Shown: positions 60,301 through 64,000 of the stretch, piece by piece | How the letters are laid out: every line of letters starts with the position of its first letter | How positions within the stretch are numbered: position 1 is the stretch's first letter | Assembly: GCF_017744445.1 (NCBI RefSeq) | Contig: NZ_JAGIBH010000011.1 | Location: 178,948-242,947, forward strand | Length of the DNA: 64,000 nt | Origin: Caulobacter sp. | Lineage (GTDB): Bacteria > Pseudomonadota > Alphaproteobacteria > Caulobacterales > Caulobacteraceae | Reading direction: 5' to 3' | Program-made: the position numbers and the translations under genes | The notes under the pieces: model-generated | The model's database searches: none | What the model saw: only the letters and a program-made list of their open reading frames with translations | Told to the model about the DNA's origin: nothing

Positions 60301-60532
60301 TGGCGTCCAGGTCGTCCAGCTCGACGGCGGCCTCGATCCCGTGATCGCGCAGCCAGGCCTCGGCCAGCTCGCGGCTGATCTCGCGCCGGCCCGACCAGAT
60401 GACCAGGCCCGTGGCGATGAAGGCCAGCATCGACAGCGACACGGCTTCCAGGCCCAGATCGACCAGGCGGTCGCGATCCCACGCTCGGCGGAGCGTCGTC
60501 TTGCTGTCGGGGGCGGTCGAGGGTTCGGCCAT
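57305..60532 (-). CDS. ydbH: YdbH-family intermembrane lipid-transport (AsmA-like) protein
   Basis: This 1075-residue protein has one N-terminal membrane anchor (about residues 28-48, LEAVSLSMLAFIATGLVIWSG) and then a very long beta-rich periplasmic part of the YdbH/AsmA-like kind, containing many ILxVxDLxL-style strand repeats. It is expected to form a hydrophobic groove spanning the periplasm. The C-terminal end contains the YdbH block FQDGKIKAIQPGRIELA and the YnbE-contact region near its tail. It is cotranscribed with ynbE and ydbL. Confidence 0.92.
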   Translation of the reverse strand: MAEPSTAPDSKTTLRRAWDRDRLVDLGLEAVSLSMLAFIATGLVIWSGRREISRELAEAWLRDHGIEAAVELDDLDATGFTGKVRLGARDNPVFSADRLEVAYDLAAPWNGEKFGIQTKAVRLVRPRVLASIDAKGQVRFGALQPLLDEFLKSPKQPGVPGPAVLVEDARLDLVTPGGRARITGDASLDDGQLLRFDGRLAPLHYAVRDLVLDSKGATVSARKRGDRLSIEVSLGLDSLESEQADLSDAAAKLSADLPYPDLAKLTASGLVEARLDLRAGGGRIGDSQAEDLAGDLSLTGRLDGGPQRFAFLGRSRGALRGGRLSAPTLDARDAGLTYTFERVTAGRTDGRMNARGAARVELRAGEAVAAGTAVRELRATTVSDSLTLNTDAQGLAVKGPLAIDATAARLAGGALALSSARLNAKGKIDQGPGRLILALNGSAGGQSGVSGPDAQRLAALIPNPAYAKPLAQALRTFTLSLPAVGLDINGGRTRLTMSQDARLSAPNGVLLTASASMDASANAARGTLRAALSGGGLPVVKIAAPDWKSTGGVMTSRLSIATENFDLPPIEGVTGQVDGQARIAGGRFTLTTAKCVPVTAKAYALGDSPVTAIKAQLCPSKAPLVTAGANGWSAALRFEGGEGDLAVAEAKLANIKGEATFGGAGGFDRSTVRIDGAAVSDVAASKRFNTILAKGSLGLSGGLWSGTFQATTPVGAPLGEIRLRHVVATGKGQADIDASKLAFAKGGLQPAELSPMAAFAQNAQGPASFTGVFAWDAQGATSRGRLVADKIDFTSPIGFVATLDGSVDFTSLAPLTTAPDQSLKIVKIDSLVPLTAIESVFQLGADALHVSKASFEAAKGRISIEPTDVPFEPGKTISGVIVIEHLDLGEVLAASSLGDKVKAQAVVDGRLPFTFGPEGLRFQDGKIKAIQPGRIELARAALTGVEASPADSPGAPPAQPAQVNAIQDFAYQAMENLAFDQLEAGVNSTDKGRLGILFHIKGEHDPKVAEKARVGILDLLRGKAFDKRIALPAKTPVDLTLDTSLNFDELLAAWRRSFAEEEASATQPRSGPVQP

Positions 60533-60584
60533 CAGGTCCTAGTCGTTCAGATCCTAAAGAAGCCCCCCGGCTCAGCTTAGATCC

Positions 60585-61358
60585 CTATTTTGAAAAGCCT
60601 AGGACGTCCTGCATGTCGTAGAGGCCAGGCGGCTTGCCCTTGACCCAGACGGCGGCGGCGATGGCGCCGCGCGCGAACAGGCCCCGGTCGATGGCCGAGT
60701 GCGACAGGGTCAGGCTCTCGCTCTCGCCGGCGAAGATCACGCTGTGCTCGCCGATGATCCCGCCCCCACGGACCACCGAAAAGCCGATCGCGCCCTCTTT
60801 ACGAGGACCCGTGACGCCGTCGCGGCCCCGGTCGGCGACCTGGCCCAGGCCCACGCCGCGCCCTTCGGCGGCGGCCTCGCCCAGCATCAGGGCCGTGCCC
60901 GAAGGGGCGTCGATCTTGCGCTTGTGGTGGGCCTCGTAGACTTCGATGTCCCAGTCCTGCGCCGGCAGGGCGGCGGCGGCCTGGCGCACCAGGCCCATCA
61001 GCATGTTGACGCCCATCGAATAGTTGCCCGAGCGGACGATGGCGATCGTCTTGGCGGCTTGGTCGATGCGCGCCAGCTGTTCGTCGGAGAAGCCGGTCGA
61101 GCCGATGACCAGGGCCGGCCCGTTGTTCGAGGCGGCGATCTCGGCGAGATCGACCGAAGCTTCGGGCAGGGTAAAGTCGATCACCACGTCGGACAGCGAC
61201 CGCGCCGTCTCGTGGCCGACGAGATCGGGACCTTCGACGCCCGGGCGCTCGAAGCGCGCGGCCACGACGGCGTCAGCGCGGCCTTCCAGGGCCTTGGCCA
61301 CGGCCTGGCCCATGCGGCCGTTGGCGCCGGCGATCGCGATCTTCACGGGCTGGGACAA
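60585..61358 (-). CDS. dapB: 4-hydroxy-tetrahydrodipicolinate reductase
   Basis: This 257-residue enzyme of lysine and meso-diaminopimelate synthesis has [16 protein letters not shown] as its NAD(P) site, [20 protein letters not shown], and the catalytic block [18 protein letters not shown] with conserved His and Lys. The start is TTG 61358, after GAGGAAG. It supplies the crosslinking residue of peptidoglycan, as in all Gram-negative bacteria. Confidence 0.96.
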   Translation of the reverse strand: MSQPVKIAIAGANGRMGQAVAKALEGRADAVVAARFERPGVEGPDLVGHETARSLSDVVIDFTLPEASVDLAEIAASNNGPALVIGSTGFSDEQLARIDQAAKTIAIVRSGNYSMGVNMLMGLVRQAAAALPAQDWDIEVYEAHHKRKIDAPSGTALMLGEAAAEGRGVGLGQVADRGRDGVTGPRKEGAIGFSVVRGGGIIGEHSVIFAGESESLTLSHSAIDRGLFARGAIAAAVWVKGKPPGLYDMQDVLGFSK

Positions 61359-61609
61359 GGGACTTCCTCTTACGCTCAGTAAGATTCCTGATCGCCATTC
61401 CAGACCCAAAGGTCAACCTCGCGCGGCCTTCCCGAACGTCAGCAAGCTTGACGCAACGCCAATCCCAACAAGCGTTTGCTGGGATTTTCGCACGCAAGCC
61501 CGGTTGTGACGCTCCGCACCCATCGCTACGCTGAGCAGGCATAAGGGCGTGTTCGCATCGATCGGCGCGCCCCTTCTTCGACTTGCGCAGCAGGAATGGG
61601 AAACGCCGG

Positions 61610-63895
<2,286 letters not shown>

Positions 63896-64000
63896 GCTTC
63901 ACCACAACCTCCGCGACAGGGCGCCGCAGGGTTCTTCAATCCGTGGCGTCCGGTCCCATCTTGGTTCTGTCGGCAGCAGTAAGCCGACGCGTAAGCCCTC

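Noticed and set aside
63896..64000. Possible gene after maeB
   Set aside because: The remaining 105 bases show no start with an SD and no recognisable coding sequence before the window ends.

Overview
The window is 64 kb of high-GC, gene-dense alphaproteobacterial chromosome. It is almost certainly Caulobacter or a close relative in Caulobacteraceae. The strongest markers are a ChpT phosphotransferase of the CckA-ChpT-CtrA cell-cycle pathway (53981-54658) and a complete PhyR / NepR / EcfG (SigT) / PhyK general stress response (GSR) locus (47674-51195) in the Caulobacter arrangement. No tRNA, rRNA, CRISPR array, transposase, integrase or prophage was seen.

Layout. 1-11 kb: 3' end of rpsA, a periplasmic DUF3857/transglutaminase protein, ihfB, mscL, an FAD amine oxidase, a tandem M16 peptidase, and a heme oxygenase-bacteriophytochrome kinase operon. 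11-20 kb: a lower-GC DUF3800 gene, DCC-thioredoxin-like and START-like genes, acs, a creatininase-family hydrolase, a lone XdhC, and an aldo/keto reductase followed by an SpsF-like cytidylyltransferase. 20-32 kb: alanine dehydrogenase with a divergent Lrp regulator, an exported beta-carbonic anhydrase, the alpha-2-macroglobulin/pbpC pair, a second beta-carbonic anhydrase, and a maiA-FAH catabolic pair. 32-41.7 kb: an ABC ATPase with a giant ABC-permease/M1-peptidase fusion, a thioesterase, a DUF4142 lipoprotein, a CoA-transferase, a small HEPN-like gene and an HWE kinase with a receiver. 41.7-51.5 kb: the GSR locus together with many apparent GSR targets. 51.5-64 kb: a sulfotransferase-like gene, cheR-cheY, chpT, DUF3553-cysQ, rhtA, the ydbH-ynbE-ydbL operon, dapB and maeB.

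Main observation. From 41.8 to 51.3 kb I find nine exact matches to the EcfG/SigT promoter GGAAC-N16/17-CGTT, each in the right orientation just upstream of a gene. Two precede phyR in tandem and one precedes nepR-sigT-phyK. Others precede an ElaB/YqjD-like operon, a DUF1328 membrane protein, a YegS-like lipid kinase plus phosphoesterase, a glycine-zipper lipoprotein (divergent from the lipid kinase), a two-gene micro-protein operon and a 44-residue entericidin-like lipoprotein. The stress-response control switch thus sits inside a cluster of its own likely envelope-directed targets, with a superoxide dismutase in the middle. A near-match (TGTT in place of CGTT) lies upstream of the phytochrome operon.

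A second theme is at least five families of paired inverted, REP-like intergenic elements. One is a double-nested element between the carbonic anhydrase and macroglobulin genes, and another appears to supply the first codons of pbpC. A strongly structured, terminator-ended stretch at 46.7-46.87 kb is a candidate small RNA. Most coding assignments are family-level readings of conserved motifs; starts were chosen from Shine-Dalgarno spacing, overlaps and signal peptides.
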